Assembly (NCBI GenBank): GCA_017551165.1
Contig: JAFZMO010000071.1
Location: forward strand, 62,001-126,000
Direction: 5' to 3'
Length of the DNA: 64,000 bases
DNA from: Lachnospiraceae bacterium
GTDB lineage: Bacteria > Bacillota > Clostridia > Lachnospirales > Lachnospiraceae
Below are positions 63,965-64,000 of this stretch, piece after piece. The notes below the pieces were generated by a model. The model had not been told where the DNA came from and made no database searches. It saw only the letters and a program-made list of their open reading frames with translations. Position numbers and translations under genes: made by a program. Positions within the stretch are counted from its first letter, which is position 1. Each line of letters opens with the position of its first letter.

Positions 63965-64000
63965 CTATTCTTCAATAACAATACGGATATATCGCTTGAA
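63965..64000 (-). CDS. prp: C-terminal end of probable ribosomal-processing cysteine protease Prp (rest outside window)
   Basis: The minus strand reads FKRYIRIVIEE and a stop (TAG at 63967-63965), 24 bases before rpmA. In Firmicutes the gene directly before rpmA is prp, which cleaves the L27 extension seen here. Too little is present to show the active site; the call rests on position. Confidence 0.5.
   Translation of the reverse strand, partial: FKRYIRIVIEE

Overview
The window is a chromosomal segment from a Gram-positive anaerobe of the Clostridia, most likely a Lachnospiraceae-like gut or rumen bacterium. The reasons are gene order (rimP-nusA-rnpM-ylxQ-infB-rbfA-nrnA-truB/ribF; mreBCD-PBP2-minC-rodA; yggS-sepF-lspA-rluD; prp-rpmA-obg), an L27 precursor with a Firmicutes-type N-terminal extension, a short HisG with HisZ, Gram-positive LexA boxes, and plant-fibre glycoside hydrolases. 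Coding DNA is GC-rich with strong C/G-ending codon preference up to about 49.9 kb, visibly more AT-rich between about 49.95 and 59.4 kb, then GC-rich again. I saw no rRNA, tRNA, CRISPR array, insertion sequence or prophage.

Layout. 1-4.9 kb: histidine operon hisZ(partial)-hisG-hisD-hisB and a three-part HisA-like/HisI/HisE fusion, then a small membrane protein. 4.9-13.7 kb: translation and RNA operon rimP-nusA-rnpM-ylxQ-infB-rbfA-nrnA, ending in a fused truB-ribF gene, with a promoter and terminator-like hairpin in its leader. 13.8-17.7 kb: rpsO, then a folate module (tetrahydrofolate riboswitch, FolT-type ECF transporter, two folC paralogues). 17.7-28.3 kb: membrane-anchored GH5 cellulase, pnp, GH2 beta-galactosidase, GH95 fucosidase and a divergent UppP. 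28.3-36.4 kb: ftsK, mutL, miaA, a YnbB-family PLP enzyme and radC. 36.4-44.8 kb: cell-shape cluster mreB-mreC-mreD-PBP2-minC-rodA-carboxypeptidase. 45-49.9 kb: P-loop protein, HlyD-like protein, yggS, sepF, lspA, rluD-like. 50-53.3 kb: AAA ATPase, orphan BlaI-type repressor and a XerS-like recombinase. 53.3-57.9 kb (minus): moxR-DUF58-transglutaminase. 58-60.1 kb: ttcA-like gene, then a divergent SOS pair (LysM/YneA-like inhibitor and lexA) around four LexA boxes. 60.3-64 kb (minus): prp(partial)-rpmA-obg-yhbY and a fused nadD-yqeK-rsfS gene.

The points most worth a second look are: (1) a 9-mer, CGGAAAATG/CATTTTCCG, which I counted at least 23 times on both strands, where it replaces the normal codons of the genome and forms inverted pairs beside terminators; (2) three unusual gene fusions (HisA-like-HisIE with both catalytic Asp positions read as Asn, TruB-RibF, NadD-YqeK-RsfS with an internal start); (3) a consensus promoter whose spacer is filled by a LexA operator; (4) a possible NusA-type attenuator upstream of rimP-nusA; and (5) PBP2 with a roughly 240-residue insertion next to a MinC that lacks MinD and MinE neighbours.
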